This document shows positions 5,163 through 5,357 of a stretch of 5,357 nt of DNA, one piece after another; positions within the stretch are counted from its first letter, which is position 1; the number at the start of each line of letters is the position of its first letter. The stretch is from an uncultured Gemmatimonadota bacterium (GTDB taxonomy: Bacteria; Gemmatimonadota; Gemmatimonadetes; Gemmatimonadales; GWC2-71-9), in contig CAMLHU010000162.1 in the NCBI GenBank assembly GCA_946479825.1, positions 1 to 5,357 of the forward strand. The letters run 5' to 3'. Below the pieces are notes generated by a model. That model had not been told where the DNA came from. It saw only the letters and a program-made list of their open reading frames with translations, and ran no database searches. A program made the translations under genes and the position numbers.

Positions 5163-5357
5163 TCACTGGGGACGGCCGCGCACCTGGTCGAGCTGGGCTT
5201 CCGCGATGCGGAGGGCGGCCTGGGCGGAAACGAGGTTGCTCTGCGCGCGCTGCAGCTGAACCTGCGAGTCGATCAGGTCCAGGATCGTCGCGGAGCCGAC
5301 GTTGTACTTCTGCTGCGTGAGCCGCAGCGGCATGAGCGCAAGGAACAGTGCGTTCAG
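5163..5357 (-). CDS. TolC-family outer-membrane efflux protein, C-terminal fragment
   Basis: The frame enters from the right edge and ends at TGA 5165-5163, giving 64 visible residues. They read QQKYNVGSATILDLIDSQ, then VQLQRAQSNLVSAQAALRIAEAQLDQVRG. The (K/R)Y..G.AT..DL(L/I)D.Q turn, followed by a long Gln/Ala-rich helix, is the standard C-terminal signature of outer-membrane efflux proteins (TolC/OEP family). These trimeric channels span the periplasm and work with adaptor proteins and ABC, RND or MFS pumps. The tail ends soon after the helix without a long extension. It is cut by the window, not broken. Which pump it serves cannot be told from this window. Confidence 0.9.
   Translation of the reverse strand: MNALFLALMPLRLTQQKYNVGSATILDLIDSQVQLQRAQSNLVSAQAALRIAEAQLDQVRGRPQ

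Overview
The window looks like a high-GC Gram-negative (diderm) chromosome. The diderm call rests on a TolC-family tail, a secretin and several Sec-type signal peptides or membrane anchors. The RHS-protein style (an Ala/Thr/Gly-rich N-terminal sandwich, a CGDL..VHGLPAYRTL block, then SPFGRGWALDGVEQL) resembles large YD-repeat proteins I associate with Gemmatimonadota. That placement is a tentative impression and could not be tested here.

All convincing genes lie on the minus strand, so the biological order runs from the right edge to the left. From 5357 down: the C-terminus of a TolC-family outer-membrane channel (5163-5357, cut by the window); a PilN/GspL-type bitopic protein (4691-5140); a PilO/GspM-type (T2SSM_b-like) protein (4113-4694); a small PilP/GspC-type protein (3622-4116); a secretin with its own signal peptide (2138-3631); and a sigma54-type AAA+ activator without a sensory domain (1200-2108, or from 2141). 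These are spaced by 22 nt or overlap (GTGA, ATGA, 10 nt, GTGA if the longer activator start is used), so they read as one operon. A 175-nt gap (1025-1199) follows, and then the start of a large secreted RHS/YD-repeat protein that runs off the left edge (1-1024).

The PilN/PilO/PilP/secretin block is the alignment and outer-membrane part of a type II secretion or type IV pilus-like machine. No PilM, assembly ATPase, inner-membrane platform or pseudopilin gene is visible here. A TolC-type channel occupies the position where PilM would canonically stand.

The most interesting part is the 175-nt gap. It holds a good -24/-12 (sigma54) promoter candidate at 1061-1076 pointing at the RHS gene. Upstream of it, at 1120-1172, are five copies of a GAGAAT/ATTCTC hexamer in both orientations, at a distance typical for an enhancer site. 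The gene immediately before the gap encodes exactly the class of activator that would use such a site. I infer a self-contained module: a secretin machine, its own PspF-like activator, and a secreted RHS protein that the activator may switch on and the machine may export. The pieces are seen in the sequence; the link between them is inference.
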